64,000 nt of DNA from Alistipes sp. (GTDB lineage Bacteria > Bacteroidota > Bacteroidia > Bacteroidales > Rikenellaceae), in the NCBI GenBank assembly GCA_017624955.1, contig JAGAMA010000012.1:1-64000 (forward strand), written 5' to 3'. The notes under the pieces are model-generated. The model was not told where the DNA came from and ran no database searches. It saw nothing but the letters and a program-made list of their open reading frames with translations. Position 1 is the first letter of the stretch; each line of letters opens with the position of its first letter. Both the position numbers and the translations under genes were made by a program. This document shows positions 45,830 through 55,753 of the stretch, one piece after another.

Positions 45830-45912
45830 GCTAAAGGTTGCTAAAGGTTGCTAAGGGGGTAGGTTGTGCGTTAGTCGCCCTTAGTCCCCTTTAGTTCCCT
45901 TTAGTCGCCCCC
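45830..45912. repeat. right outer hairpin of decamers
   Basis: Three direct units of GGTTGCTAAA, a centre GGGGGTAGGTTGTGCG, then four to five reverse units around TTAGTCGCCC. Reverse complement of the left outer hairpin. Confidence 0.85.
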
Positions 45913-45962
45913 CCAATTCTCTTAATTTTTAATTTTCCGAAAGAGCTTTGCTCTTTTTTCAC

Positions 45963-45970
45963 TATATTTG
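45963..45970 (+). promoter_or_regulatory. -7 box of a leaderless cyclotransferase-metH-metF run
   Basis: TATATTTG ends four bases before the ATG at 45975. Confidence 0.55.
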
Positions 45971-45974
45971 CCCT

Positions 45975-46769
45975 ATGAAACACCTCAAAACACTGCTTTT
46001 TCTGTTGCTCGTCTTGCCAATGGCCTGTGGATGTGGCCGTAAGGGGCGCACGGTGCAACTCGATCTCAAAGAGCCTACGCGCTACACCTACCGCGTGGTG
46101 GCCGAATATGCCCACTCGCGCGAAGCCTACACGCAGGGGCTTCACTACACGGACGGCCTCCTGTGGGAGGGTACGGGCGAGTATGGCCATTCGCTCCTCA
46201 AAACCACCGACCTGGCAACGGGTCGGGAGGAGATTCTCCACCGCCTCCCCGAGGGGGAGTTTGGCGAGGGTATCACGCTGCTGGGCGACACGATCTACCA
46301 GCTCACCTGGACCGAGAATGTCTGCCACCTCTACAGCCGCTCGTCGGGGCTGAGAATCGGCGACTTCCGCTACGCAGGCGAGGGGTGGGGACTTGCCACC
46401 GATGGCACGCAGCTCTACTTCTCGAACGGCACACCCACGATCTATCGCCTTGATCCCAAGACCTTTGCACGCCGTGGCTCGATGGCCGTGACGCTCCGTG
46501 GCGAGCCGATCAACTACATCAACGAGTTGGAGTGGATCGACGGACGGCTCTGGGCCAATGTCTACCTCACGGACGAGATTCTGATGATCAACCCCCGATC
46601 GGGTGTCGTCGAGGGGATCCTCAACCTCGCAGGCATCCTCCCCGAGGCGGAGCGTGAGATGACGACCGACGTGCTGAACGGCATCGCCTATGACGAGGCT
46701 GCGGGGCGCATCTTCATCACGGGCAAGAAGTGGCCGAAAATCTACCAAATCGAACTCATCAAACAATGA
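45975..46769 (+). CDS. glutaminyl-peptide cyclotransferase-like lipoprotein
   Basis: 264 aa with an export signal ending PMACGC. The family of bacterial glutamine cyclotransferases (plant-type, five-bladed propeller) is indicated by [73 protein letters not shown] and DVLNGIAYD. It would convert N-terminal Gln to pyroglutamate on exported peptides. Its stop overlaps the metH start (ATGA). Confidence 0.88.
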   Translation: MKHLKTLLFLLLVLPMACGCGRKGRTVQLDLKEPTRYTYRVVAEYAHSREAYTQGLHYTDGLLWEGTGEYGHSLLKTTDLATGREEILHRLPEGEFGEGITLLGDTIYQLTWTENVCHLYSRSSGLRIGDFRYAGEGWGLATDGTQLYFSNGTPTIYRLDPKTFARRGSMAVTLRGEPINYINELEWIDGRLWANVYLTDEILMINPRSGVVEGILNLAGILPEAEREMTTDVLNGIAYDEAAGRIFITGKKWPKIYQIELIKQ

Positions 46770-49700
46770 CAAAAAGACTCTATACGGCGCTCGCGGAGCG
46801 CATCCTGCTGCTCGATGGCGGCTTCGGTACGATGATGCAGCAAAACCGCTTCGGCGAGGCGGAGTACCGCGCTACACGCTTCGCGGAGCACCCTGCGCCC
46901 CTGAAGGGTTGCAACGACCTGCTCTCGCTCACGCAGCCCGAGGCCGTGGCCGAGATTCACGAGAAGTACCTCCGCGCAGGGGCGGATATCATCACCTCCA
47001 ATTCGTTCAACGCCAACCGCATATCCCTTTCGGACTACGCCCTTTCGGCGTATGCCCGCGAGATAGCGCGTGCTTCAGCCCGCCTGGCGCGCACGGTGGC
47101 CGACCGCTACACGCAGCAGAACCCCTCGAAGCCCCGCTTCGTGGCAGGCTCGGTGGGTCCCACGAACCGCACCGCATCCCTCTCGGCCGATGTCGAGAAC
47201 CCCGCCTCGCGCGAGATCGGCTTCACGGAATTAAAAGATGCCTACCGTGAGCAGATCGAGGGGCTCATGGAGGGTGGCGCGGATATCATCCTCATCGAGA
47301 CGGTCTTCGACACGCTCAACTGCAAGGCGGCCCTCTACGCCGTGGAGGAGGCCCGCTGCACGCTCCCCGTCATGGTGTCGGGCACGTTGGCCGATCGGAG
47401 CGGCCGCACCCTCTCGGGGCAGACCGTGGAGGCCTTTGCCGCCTCCATCGAGCACGCCGACCTCCTCTCCGTGGGTCTTAACTGCGCCTTCGGAGCGCGC
47501 GAACTGATGCCCTACATCGAACGCCTCGATGCCGTGGTGTCGTGCCGCATCTCGGCACACCCCAACGCAGGGCTTCCGAACCTCACGGGCGGCTACGACG
47601 AAACGCCGCAGATGTTTGCCGAGGATATCCGCCGCTACTTAGAGCGTGGCCTGCTGAACATCGTGGGCGGCTGCTGCGGCACGACACCCGAGCACATCTT
47701 CGAGCTGAACAAGATCGTCCGCGACTATGCACCCCGACCCCTCCCCGAAAAACGACCCGTGACCCGCCTGAGCGGCCTTGAGCCGTTGGAGATAACGCCC
47801 GAGAAGAACTTTATCAATGTGGGCGAACGAACCAACGTGGCCGGCTCGGCCAAGTTTGCCCGCCTGATCCGCGAGAAGCAGTACGAAGAGGCCCTCTCGG
47901 TGGCCCGACAGCAGGTCGAGGCAGGGGCGCAGGTGATTGATGTCTGCATGGATGACGGCATGATCGACGGCGTGGAGGCGATGCGTACCTTCCTGGCGCT
48001 CATTGCTTCCGAACCCGAGATTGCCCGTGTCCCCGTGATGATCGACTCGTCGCGCTGGGAGGTGATCGAGGCCGGACTGCAGATGACGCAGGGTCGCTCG
48101 GTCGTAAACTCCATCTCGCTCAAAGAGGGCGAGGAGGCCTTCCTCGACAAGGCCCGCAAGATACGCCGCTACGGCGCTGCCGTGGTCGTGATGCTCTTCG
48201 ACGAGGAGGGGCAGGCGGCCACCTACGAACGCAAAATCGAGGTCGCCGACCGCGCCTACCGCCTCCTTACCGAGGATGGCTTCCCCGCCGAGGCGATCAT
48301 CTTCGACCCCAACATCTTAGCCGTGGCTACGGGCATGGAGGAGCATGACGGCTACGCCAAGGCCTTTATCGATGCTACGCGCACGATTAAGGAGCGCTAC
48401 CCTGCCGTGCAGGTGACGGGTGGCGTGTCGAACCTCTCGTTCTCGTTCCGCGGCAACAACACCGTCCGCGAGGCGATGCACGCCGCCTTCCTCTACCACG
48501 CCATTCGGGCAGGTATGCAGCTCGGCATCGTAAACCCTGCCCTGCTGCGCATCTACGACGACATCGAACCCGAACTCCTGGAGCGGGTCGAGGATGTGAT
48601 CCTCTGCCGCCGTCAGGATGCTGCGGAGCGCCTTACGGCCTATGCCGAAACGATCAAATCGATCCCGACGACAGCAGCCCACGACACCGACCTGTGGCGC
48701 ACGAAGAGCTGCCGCGAAAGGCTCGAATATGCCCTTCTGAAGGGACTTACGGAGCACATCGAGGCCGACACCTTAGAGGCCTACGAGGCCGTGAAAAGCC
48801 CCATCGGGGTCATCGACGGGATGCTGATGCCTGCCATGGAGCAGGTGGGACGACTCTTTGGCGAGGGGAAGATGTTCCTGCCGCAGGTTGTCAAGAGTGC
48901 CCGCGTCATGAAACGCGCCGTGGCGGTGCTCACCCCCTACATCGAGGAGCAGAGCCACACCGCCCACTCCGCAGGGCGCATCCTGCTGGCCACCGTCAAG
49001 GGCGATGTGCACGACATCGGCAAAAATATCGTCTCGGTGGTAATGGCCTGCAACGGCTTCGAGATCATCGACTTAGGCGTGATGGTCGAGGCCGAGAAGA
49101 TTATCGAGGAGGCAGTGAGCCACCGCGTGGATGCCATCTGCCTGAGCGGACTGATTACCCCCTCGCTCGATGAGATGATGACCGTCTGCCGCAAATTGGA
49201 GGAGCAGGGACTCTCGATTCCCGTTGTGGTGGGTGGTGCTACCACCTCGCCGCTCCATACGGCCGTGAAGATGGCCCCCCTCTACCGAGGCATTGTGGCC
49301 CACTCGGCCAACGCCAGCCAAAACAGCCGCATCCTGCAGGGGTTGCTCGGCCGTGAGGGCGAGGAGTACGCCCGTGAGCTCCGCGCGGAGCAGGAGCGCC
49401 TCCGCCAACAATACGCCAATGCCGCACAACAGCGCACCCTCCTTACGCTCTCCGAGGCGCGCAAGAGGGGTGCCGAGAGGGCCAACCACACCCCCATTGC
49501 GCCGCTCCATGTGGGTCGCCTGATGTTCCACGATGTGGCCATCGAGGAGGTCGAGGGGCTGATTAATTGGAACTTCTTCCTCGCCGCCTGGGGGCTCAAG
49601 GGGCACTACCCCGCCATCCTGGATGACCCTGCAAAGGGCGACGAGGCACGCCAGCTGATGGCCGATGCCCAAGCGCTCCTGCAAGAGATCAAGGCCAAAA

Positions 49701-50362
49701 AACTCCTCACGCTGCAAGGCGTGGCGGCTATCTACCCCGCCCGCCGTGAGGGGGATGATATCCTCATTCAGGGCAAGCGCCGCGAGGTGCGCCTGGCGAT
49801 GCTCCGCAACCAAACCCAGGGGGAGGAGAACCGCTCGCTGGCCGACTACGTTGCCACCGAGCATGACCACATCGGCTGCTTTGCCGTGACGGCAGGCGTG
49901 GGGCTCAAGGCCCTCACCGAGCGCTTCAAGGGCGAGGGGGACGACTACCGCGCCATGCTCTCGAAGCTCCTCACGGACCGCCTCACGGAGGCCTTCATGG
50001 AGCATGTCCACCGCTTCGTGCGCCGCGATATGTGGGGCTACGAACAGGGCGAACAACTCGCCCCGGAGGCCATCATCGGCGAACGCTATGAGGGTCGCCG
50101 CATGGCGTTGGGCTACCCCGCCACGCCCGACCACTCGCTCAAACGCGAAATCTTCGACCTGCTGGCTGTCGAGGTGCTGACCACGATGCGCCTGACGGAG
50201 AATTGGATGATCGACCCTGCCGAGGCGCTCTGCGGTCTGCTGATTCCCGACGGGGAGTACTTCTCGGTGGGCAAGATCGACGAGGAGCAACTTGCGGACT
50301 ATGCCCGTCGTCGCGGGATGGATACCGAAACAATTAAAAAGCTATTACCCAACAACTTATGA
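46766..50362 (+). CDS. metH: cobalamin-dependent methionine synthase
   Basis: 1198 aa, full four-module enzyme. Homocysteine module to ~320 with [11 protein letters not shown] at the start, a zinc Cys near 239 and [11 protein letters not shown] near 300-310. Folate (pterin) module ~345-620 with [14 protein letters not shown]. Cap and B12 module ~640-880 with GDVHDIGKN near 746 (His ligand of cobalt). Reactivation module to the end ([27 protein letters not shown]-type [13 protein letters not shown]). Starts with a 4-bp ATGA overlap and ends with another into metF. No B12 riboswitch is seen; the gene lies inside an operon. Confidence 0.97.
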   Translation: MTKRLYTALAERILLLDGGFGTMMQQNRFGEAEYRATRFAEHPAPLKGCNDLLSLTQPEAVAEIHEKYLRAGADIITSNSFNANRISLSDYALSAYAREIARASARLARTVADRYTQQNPSKPRFVAGSVGPTNRTASLSADVENPASREIGFTELKDAYREQIEGLMEGGADIILIETVFDTLNCKAALYAVEEARCTLPVMVSGTLADRSGRTLSGQTVEAFAASIEHADLLSVGLNCAFGARELMPYIERLDAVVSCRISAHPNAGLPNLTGGYDETPQMFAEDIRRYLERGLLNIVGGCCGTTPEHIFELNKIVRDYAPRPLPEKRPVTRLSGLEPLEITPEKNFINVGERTNVAGSAKFARLIREKQYEEALSVARQQVEAGAQVIDVCMDDGMIDGVEAMRTFLALIASEPEIARVPVMIDSSRWEVIEAGLQMTQGRSVVNSISLKEGEEAFLDKARKIRRYGAAVVVMLFDEEGQAATYERKIEVADRAYRLLTEDGFPAEAIIFDPNILAVATGMEEHDGYAKAFIDATRTIKERYPAVQVTGGVSNLSFSFRGNNTVREAMHAAFLYHAIRAGMQLGIVNPALLRIYDDIEPELLERVEDVILCRRQDAAERLTAYAETIKSIPTTAAHDTDLWRTKSCRERLEYALLKGLTEHIEADTLEAYEAVKSPIGVIDGMLMPAMEQVGRLFGEGKMFLPQVVKSARVMKRAVAVLTPYIEEQSHTAHSAGRILLATVKGDVHDIGKNIVSVVMACNGFEIIDLGVMVEAEKIIEEAVSHRVDAICLSGLITPSLDEMMTVCRKLEEQGLSIPVVVGGATTSPLHTAVKMAPLYRGIVAHSANASQNSRILQGLLGREGEEYARELRAEQERLRQQYANAAQQRTLLTLSEARKRGAERANHTPIAPLHVGRLMFHDVAIEEVEGLINWNFFLAAWGLKGHYPAILDDPAKGDEARQLMADAQALLQEIKAKKLLTLQGVAAIYPARREGDDILIQGKRREVRLAMLRNQTQGEENRSLADYVATEHDHIGCFAVTAGVGLKALTERFKGEGDDYRAMLSKLLTDRLTEAFMEHVHRFVRRDMWGYEQGEQLAPEAIIGERYEGRRMALGYPATPDHSLKREIFDLLAVEVLTTMRLTENWMIDPAEALCGLLIPDGEYFSVGKIDEEQLADYARRRGMDTETIKKLLPNNL

Positions 50363-51324
50363 ATGTTGTAGAACGCATACACGAAGCCGAGCGCGCACAC
50401 ACCACGCGCTTTGCCTTCGAGCTGTTGCCGCCCCTCAAAGGGGATGGCATGGAGGGCATTGCGGCCACCATCGACCGCCTCTTGCCCTACGACCCTGCCT
50501 ATATCAATGTGACCTTCCACCGCGAGGTGCTGAAGGAGGTGCGCCGTGCCGACGGCACCGTGGATCGCCATGTGGTGCGCCGTCGTCCGGGCACGGTGGG
50601 CATTGCCACGGCCATCCGCGAACGCTACAAGGTGGAGGTAGTGCCCCACCTGATTTGTGGCGGACACTCGCGCTACGATATCGAGGATGCGCTGATCGAC
50701 CTCGACTTCCTGGGGCTTCACAATGTCCTGGCGTTGCGCGGCGATGCCTTCACGGGCGAGAAGCAGTTCAAGCCCCACCCCGAGGGGCATGCCCACGCCG
50801 TGGATTTGGTACGGCAGATTGCGGCCATGAACCGCGGCGAGTTTGTCGATGGGGAGGTGGAGCTCACCCACCGCTCGCGCTTCACGATCGGCGTGGCGGG
50901 CTACCCCGAGATGCACGGCGATGCCACCTCACCCGAAGAGGACCTGCGACACCTCAAAGCGAAGGTCGATGCAGGTGCCGAGTACATCGTGACGCAACTC
51001 TTCTTCGACAACAGCCGCTTCTTCGACTTCGTGGCGCGTTGCCGAGCGATCGGCATCACCGTCCCGATCATTCCGGGCATCAAGCCCCTCTCGACGGTGC
51101 GCCACCTGGAGTTGCTGCCTGCCACCTTCGGTTGCCACATGCCCGAGGAGCTGGTGCGCGAGGTGCGCGCCCATGCCGAGGATAAAACCGCCGTGCGCGA
51201 GATCGGCACCGAGTGGGCCATCGCCCAGAGCCGCGAACTGATGGCTGCGGGTGTCCCCGTGCTGCACTACTACTCGATGGGCAAAGCCGAAAACATCGAA
51301 AAAATCGCCAAAGCGATATTTTAA
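50359..51324 (+). CDS. metF: 5,10-methylenetetrahydrofolate reductase
   Basis: 321 aa. Supplies methyl-THF to MetH. The catalytic Glu is in FAFELLPP (Glu21), with FAD-site segments NVLALRGD near 125, [11 protein letters not shown] near 177, YIVTQLFFD near 212 and PIIPGIKPL near 234. The ATG overlaps the metH stop by four bases, so the two products should be made in step. Confidence 0.96.
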   Translation: MNVVERIHEAERAHTTRFAFELLPPLKGDGMEGIAATIDRLLPYDPAYINVTFHREVLKEVRRADGTVDRHVVRRRPGTVGIATAIRERYKVEVVPHLICGGHSRYDIEDALIDLDFLGLHNVLALRGDAFTGEKQFKPHPEGHAHAVDLVRQIAAMNRGEFVDGEVELTHRSRFTIGVAGYPEMHGDATSPEEDLRHLKAKVDAGAEYIVTQLFFDNSRFFDFVARCRAIGITVPIIPGIKPLSTVRHLELLPATFGCHMPEELVREVRAHAEDKTAVREIGTEWAIAQSRELMAAGVPVLHYYSMGKAENIEKIAKAIF

Positions 51325-51343
51325 GAGGAAAGAGATAAGTTTT

Positions 51344-51385
51344 TCAGTGGGCTCAGTGGCCCCAGTGGCCCCAGTGGGCTCAGAC
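51344..51385. repeat. 9-bp tandem array after metF
   Basis: About four units around CCCAGTGGC/CTCAGTGGC. The same nonamer family occurs at 28887, 57090 and 63865. Confidence 0.75.
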
Positions 51386-51431
51386 CAAAAGCCCGACGAC
51401 CGCCCACAACCTTAACAACCCCAATAACACC

Positions 51432-52544
51432 ATGAACGCCATCGACTTCCGTCGCCACCTGCACCGTCATCCCGAGCTCTCGTTCGAGGAGCATGAGACG
51501 GCTCGGTTTATCCGCGAAAAGCTGACCCTGGCAGGTATCGAGCATCGCGCCATCGCCACCACAGGCACGTTAGCCGTGATTCGGGGCACCAAGACCACCC
51601 CCGCCACCGAGCGCCGTGCCGTCATCCTCCGTGCCGACATCGATGCCCTCCCGATCGAGGAGCAGACCGCACTTGCATACGCCTCCTGTAATCGGGGCGT
51701 GATGCACGCCTGCGGCCACGATATGCACGCCGCCACGCTCTACGGTGCGCTGCTGAAGCTGCACGAAAACCCCGACTTCGCGGGTACGGTCTTCGGCCTT
51801 TTCCAGCCCGGTGAGGAGTGCAACCCGGGTGGCGCTTCGCTTGTGCTGAAGGAGCACCCCTTCGACGGCTACGACATCGTAGCCTGCATCGGCGAACATG
51901 TCGAGTGGCAGCTGGAGGTGGGGACAATCGGCCTCAAGGCGGGTCAATACATGGCCTCGAGCGACGAGCTGCGCTTCACCGTCACGGGACGTGGCGGACA
52001 CGGCGCAATGCGCCCCCTCGTGAAAGACCCCGTCGAGGCTGCCGCCTCGCTCATCACCTCGCTCCTGAAGCTCAACCGCCCCGAGGAGGTGCTCTCGATC
52101 GGAAAGGTGGAGGCTGCAGGGGCTACGAATGTGATCCCCGACGAAGTCTATCTGGAGGGTACGCTCCGCACCTTCGACGAGCTGCGCCGCGAGGCACTCC
52201 ACAGCGAGATTGCCCGCCTCTGCGCCGCAAACGATGCGCAGCACGGCACGACAACCCGCTTCGACCTGAGCCACGGCTACCCCTCGGTGGTCAATGATTC
52301 GGCACTCGTGGCGTTGGCCGAGAAGACCGCCCTCCGACAGGGCTTGCAGGTTGAGCCGCTCACGCTCCGCACCACGGCCGAGGACTTCGGCTTCTACACG
52401 CAATGCTACCCCTCGCTCTTCTTCCGCCTGGGGGTCGGCAAGGCGGCAGGGCGCTCCCACACGCCCCACTTTAACCCCGACGAGCAGGCACTGCCGATCG
52501 GCATTCGCCTGATGCACGCACTCGCCATTACACTACTGCAATAG
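51432..52544 (+). CDS. M20D amidohydrolase (N-acyl amino acid/hippurate hydrolase type)
   Basis: 370 aa. DFRRHLHRHPELSFEEHETA at the start, metal motif HACGHDMHA (92-100), LFQPGEECNPGGA near 123-135 with the catalytic Glu pair, a dimerisation domain (RGGHGAMRP) and TTAEDFGFY near 318. It cleaves N-acyl groups from amino acids or similar amides. No signal peptide. rnr starts 1 bp after its stop. Confidence 0.92.
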   Translation: MNAIDFRRHLHRHPELSFEEHETARFIREKLTLAGIEHRAIATTGTLAVIRGTKTTPATERRAVILRADIDALPIEEQTALAYASCNRGVMHACGHDMHAATLYGALLKLHENPDFAGTVFGLFQPGEECNPGGASLVLKEHPFDGYDIVACIGEHVEWQLEVGTIGLKAGQYMASSDELRFTVTGRGGHGAMRPLVKDPVEAAASLITSLLKLNRPEEVLSIGKVEAAGATNVIPDEVYLEGTLRTFDELRREALHSEIARLCAANDAQHGTTTRFDLSHGYPSVVNDSALVALAEKTALRQGLQVEPLTLRTTAEDFGFYTQCYPSLFFRLGVGKAAGRSHTPHFNPDEQALPIGIRLMHALAITLLQ

Positions 52545-52545
52545 G

Positions 52546-54699
52546 ATGAAAAAGGAGAAAAAGAGAGGCCGCCACGATCGCGCCTCGGTCATCATCAACC
52601 TCTTTCGGGAGTTCCCGAACAACAAATTCTCATTGAAGCACCTCGCAGCCGCCTCGGGCGGTGCAGGGCGCGACGGCATACGCGAGACACTCGCCATCCT
52701 CGACCGCCTCTACGACGAGGGGGTCATCGAGGAGTGTGCCCGCCACAAATACCGACTCACGAACCGTCACCTCCCCCACTACGAAGGAGTGTGTGACATG
52801 ATCGCCAGCGGGTCGATCTATGTCAAGTGTGAGGAGTTGGAGAACGATATCTTTGTCCATCAACGCAATACCTACGGTGCGTTAGAGGGCGACCGCGTGG
52901 AGGTGGTCGTCATGCACCGCAGCCGTGACGGCAAGCTCGAGGGCGAGATTACCCGCATCGTAGAGCGCAGCACCAAGCCCTATGTCGGCATTGCCGAGGT
53001 GGGGGCACACCAAATCTTCGTGCGCACGGACTCGCGCCGACTGCCCTACGACATCTACCTGCCGAAGAAGCGCTACCCCGAGGTGCGCGATGGCGAGAAG
53101 GTGGTGGTCCGCATCGTGGAGTGGACTCCCGGATCGAAAAGCCCCCTGGGCGAGCTGGTTGAACGCCTCGGCATGGCCGGCAACAACGATACCGAGATGC
53201 ACGCCATCTTAGCCGAATATGACCTTCCGTACCGCTTCGAAGAGGAGGTCGAGGAGGCTGCTCATCGCATCAAGGGCGAGATTACGCAGGAGGAGATCAC
53301 CCGCCGCCGCGACTTCCGCGATGTGCTGACCCTGACGATCGACCCTGCCGATGCCAAGGACTTCGACGATGCCCTCTCGCTCCGCCAACTCCGCGAGGGC
53401 GTGTGGGAGGTGGGTGTACACATTGCCGATGTGACACACTATGTCCGTCCCCACTCCGTGATCGACCAGGAGGCCGAGGCACGCGGTACATCCGTCTATC
53501 TGGTGGATCGCACGATCCCGATGCTCCCCGAGCGCCTCTGCAACGAACTCTGCTCGCTCCGTCCCCACGAGACAAGCCTCTGCTTCTCGGCCGTCTTTAC
53601 CCTCAACGAGGATGCCGAGATCATGGACGAGTGGTTTGGCCGCACGGTGATCCACTCCGACCGCCGCTATGCCTACCAGGAGGCGCAGGAGATCATCGAG
53701 ACGGGCCGTGGCGATCATGCCGAGGCGATTCTTACGCTCCACCGCCTGGCGCAGAAGATGCGCACCGAGCGCTTTAAGAGCGGCGCTATTGCCTTCGAGG
53801 GCGAGGAGATGAAGTTCCGCCTCGACGAGAGTGGCAAGCCCATCGAGGTCTATTTCAAGGTGCAGCAGGAGGCTAACCAACTCATCGAGGAGTTTATGCT
53901 CCTGGCCAACCGCCGCGTAGCGGAATACTGCGCCCACCGCATCTCGGAGAAGGGGCGCAAGACCCCCCGCACGATGATCTACCGCGTACACGATACACCG
54001 AGCGAGGATAAGCTGGACCGTTTCCGCGAATTTGCCCTCCGCTTCGGCCACCTTTTCCGCGCCTCGAAGGGTCGAGCCATCGCCAAGGAGATGAACAAAC
54101 TTCTGGACAAGGTCAAGGGCTCGGCCGAGGCCAACGCCCTCTCCACGATGGCCATTCGCTCAATGGCCAAGGCGGTCTACTCGACCGACAACGTGGGCCA
54201 CTACGGCCTGGCATTCCCCTACTACACGCACTTCACCTCGCCGATTCGTCGCTACCCCGATATGCTGGTGCATCGCCTCCTGGCGCACTACCTCGAAGGG
54301 GGCAAGTCGGCCGACAAGGCCTCGTTGGAGGCGCTCTGCGAACACGCCTCGGAGCGTGAGGTGATCGCTGCCGATGCCGAACGCGCCTCGATCAAATACA
54401 AGATGGTCGAGTTCATGAAGGAGCACTTAGGCGAGGAGTTCACGGGCCATATCTCGGGCATGAGCGAATGGGGTGTCTACATCGAATTGGAGGATACCCA
54501 CATCGAGGGCATGGCCTACCTGCGCGATATTGAGGGGGACTTCTTCCACTTCGATCCCGAGCGCTACGAACTGCAGGGACACCGCACGGGCATCAGCCTC
54601 ACGCTGGGCGATGAGATGCGTGTCAGGGTGGTGCGTGCCGACCTGGAGAAACGACAACTCGACTTCGAGGTACTCTCCTACCGCAAACTCCGTCATTAA
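52546..54699 (+). CDS. rnr: ribonuclease R
   Basis: 717 aa. 3'-5' exoribonuclease. N-terminal winged helix and two cold-shock domains to ~240, RNB catalytic domain from ~250 with LTIDPADAKDFDDALSL (metal-binding aspartates) and HYGLAFPYYTHFTSPIRRYPDMLVHR near 545-570. C-terminal S1 domain about 620-705 (GEEFTGHISGMSEWGVYIEL). The usual lysine-rich extreme C-terminus is absent; the basic stretch is at the N-terminus (KKEKKRGRHDR). Confidence 0.96.
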   Translation: MKKEKKRGRHDRASVIINLFREFPNNKFSLKHLAAASGGAGRDGIRETLAILDRLYDEGVIEECARHKYRLTNRHLPHYEGVCDMIASGSIYVKCEELENDIFVHQRNTYGALEGDRVEVVVMHRSRDGKLEGEITRIVERSTKPYVGIAEVGAHQIFVRTDSRRLPYDIYLPKKRYPEVRDGEKVVVRIVEWTPGSKSPLGELVERLGMAGNNDTEMHAILAEYDLPYRFEEEVEEAAHRIKGEITQEEITRRRDFRDVLTLTIDPADAKDFDDALSLRQLREGVWEVGVHIADVTHYVRPHSVIDQEAEARGTSVYLVDRTIPMLPERLCNELCSLRPHETSLCFSAVFTLNEDAEIMDEWFGRTVIHSDRRYAYQEAQEIIETGRGDHAEAILTLHRLAQKMRTERFKSGAIAFEGEEMKFRLDESGKPIEVYFKVQQEANQLIEEFMLLANRRVAEYCAHRISEKGRKTPRTMIYRVHDTPSEDKLDRFREFALRFGHLFRASKGRAIAKEMNKLLDKVKGSAEANALSTMAIRSMAKAVYSTDNVGHYGLAFPYYTHFTSPIRRYPDMLVHRLLAHYLEGGKSADKASLEALCEHASEREVIAADAERASIKYKMVEFMKEHLGEEFTGHISGMSEWGVYIELEDTHIEGMAYLRDIEGDFFHFDPERYELQGHRTGISLTLGDEMRVRVVRADLEKRQLDFEVLSYRKLRH

Positions 54700-54711
54700 A
54701 AGCCCGTTACG

Positions 54712-55635
54712 ATGTTCCGCCTGACACTGATTATTCCGACCTACAACCGCTCCCGCGAGCTGCTGCGCGCCCTTGATTCGGTCGCCGCGCAGTCGCTCGA
54801 CCCCGCGCTGTGGGAGTGTATCGTGGTGGATAACGCCTCGACCGACAACACCGCCGAAGCCGTCGCGCGCTTTGCGCAGGAGCACCCCACGCTCCACATT
54901 CGCCGCGTCTATGAGCCCAAGGCAGGCGTGTCGCATGCACGCAACCGCGGCCTACGGGAGGCTACGACCGAGCTGATTGCCTCGATCGACGACGACGAGC
55001 GCATCAATCGGGAGTTCCTCGCAGCCTACCTCCGCTTCTTCGATACCCATCCCGAAGCCAATGTGGCGGGTGGCAAGATCATCGCCGAGTACCCCACGGG
55101 CCGACCCCGCTGGATGAGCCGCTGGACCGAACGCCCGATCGCCAATCCGATGGATTACGGCGAGAAGGTGCGCCCCTTCCCAAAGGGAGCCCTGCCCGGA
55201 GGGGGCAACATGGCCTACCGCCGTGAGGTGGCCCTCCGCTACAGATTCGACACCGAGCTGGGCCGTGTCGGCGGCAAGCTGATCGGTGGCGAGGAGAACG
55301 ACTTCTTCCTGCGCCTGCGCGAGGCGGGCGAAACGCTCTGGTATCTGCCCGATGCCGTGATGTGGCACATCATCCCACCGGAGAAGCTCACCACGGAGTA
55401 CCTCAAACGGCTGAGCTACCACATCGGTATCAGCCAACGCCGCCGCGCCATGAGCCGCAACGAACTGCTCGAAAGCCAACTCAAAGAGTGTCTGAAATGG
55501 GTTGTAACGCTCCTGCTGATCTTCGCGTTACGCCCGTGGCAGTGGCTTCAGGTGGTTCGGATGCGCCGCGAAATCAGTCGCGGACTCTTCCAAAAAGAGC
55601 CAAAAACAACCAACGCAAGTGTAAAAAAGGGCTAA
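54712..55635 (+). CDS. family 2 glycosyltransferase
   Basis: 307 aa. GT-A fold: LTLIIPTYNRSRELLRALDSV, CIVVDNASTDNT and the DXD-like SIDDDERI near 89-96; GGEENDFFLRLREAG near 200 is the catalytic ED-type motif. The C-terminal 60 residues contain one hydrophobic segment (VVTLLLIFALRPW) that may anchor it to the membrane. Sugar donor and acceptor unknown. It is 12 bp after rnr and upstream of the alpha-oxoamine synthase, which has its own promoter. Confidence 0.88.
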   Translation: MFRLTLIIPTYNRSRELLRALDSVAAQSLDPALWECIVVDNASTDNTAEAVARFAQEHPTLHIRRVYEPKAGVSHARNRGLREATTELIASIDDDERINREFLAAYLRFFDTHPEANVAGGKIIAEYPTGRPRWMSRWTERPIANPMDYGEKVRPFPKGALPGGGNMAYRREVALRYRFDTELGRVGGKLIGGEENDFFLRLREAGETLWYLPDAVMWHIIPPEKLTTEYLKRLSYHIGISQRRRAMSRNELLESQLKECLKWVVTLLLIFALRPWQWLQVVRMRREISRGLFQKEPKTTNASVKKG

Positions 55636-55674
55636 ATAAGTATAAATACTTATCCCGATAGCGCGAAAAGTCAC

Positions 55675-55682
55675 TACCTTTG
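55675..55682 (+). promoter_or_regulatory. -7 box for the alpha-oxoamine synthase gene
   Basis: TACCTTTG. A perfect 17-bp palindrome, GTGAACCTATGGTTCAC (55694-55710), begins about 12 bases further on, inside the predicted 5' leader. Confidence 0.65.
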
Positions 55683-55693
55683 ATTGATTGATT

Positions 55694-55710
55694 GTGAACC
55701 TATGGTTCAC
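55694..55710. promoter_or_regulatory. operator-like 17-bp palindrome
   Basis: GTGAACC-TAT-GGTTCAC, seven perfect pairs around a 3-bp centre, just downstream of the predicted transcription start. It could be a repressor site or a 5' mRNA hairpin. Confidence 0.6.
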
Positions 55711-55753
55711 GCAAACAGCGATACAAACTCAAAAACTTAAATAAACAACAGCT

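Larger units (their letters stand above)
44091..45912. mobile_element. one-gene element: RepA-like ATPase within inverted iteron arms
   Basis: Left arm 44091-44324 and right arm 45674-45912 are imperfect reverse complements. Exact blocks: 25 bp (44153-44177 / 45862-45886), 15 bp AGCTCCACCACCGTC (44234-44248 / 45791-45805) and 20 bp GGTGTCACGCCCTGTGACAG (44290-44309 / 45692-45711). Each arm has an outer decamer hairpin and an inner TGTCAC/GTGACA hairpin. The only gene between is the ATPase. No transposase, integrase or target duplication is evident, so 'mobile' is inference; a degenerate immobile unit or an inverted duplication is the alternative. Confidence 0.6.

Noticed and set aside
44091-45912. 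The inverted-arm unit as a classical insertion sequence
   Set aside because: The enclosed gene is a RecA/RepA-type ATPase, not a DDE, HUH, tyrosine or serine transposase, and no target duplication is visible at the arm ends.
46640-46766. A cobalamin riboswitch ahead of metH
   Set aside because: metH starts four bases inside the end of the cyclotransferase gene, with no leader to hold one and no B12-box-like sequence seen.
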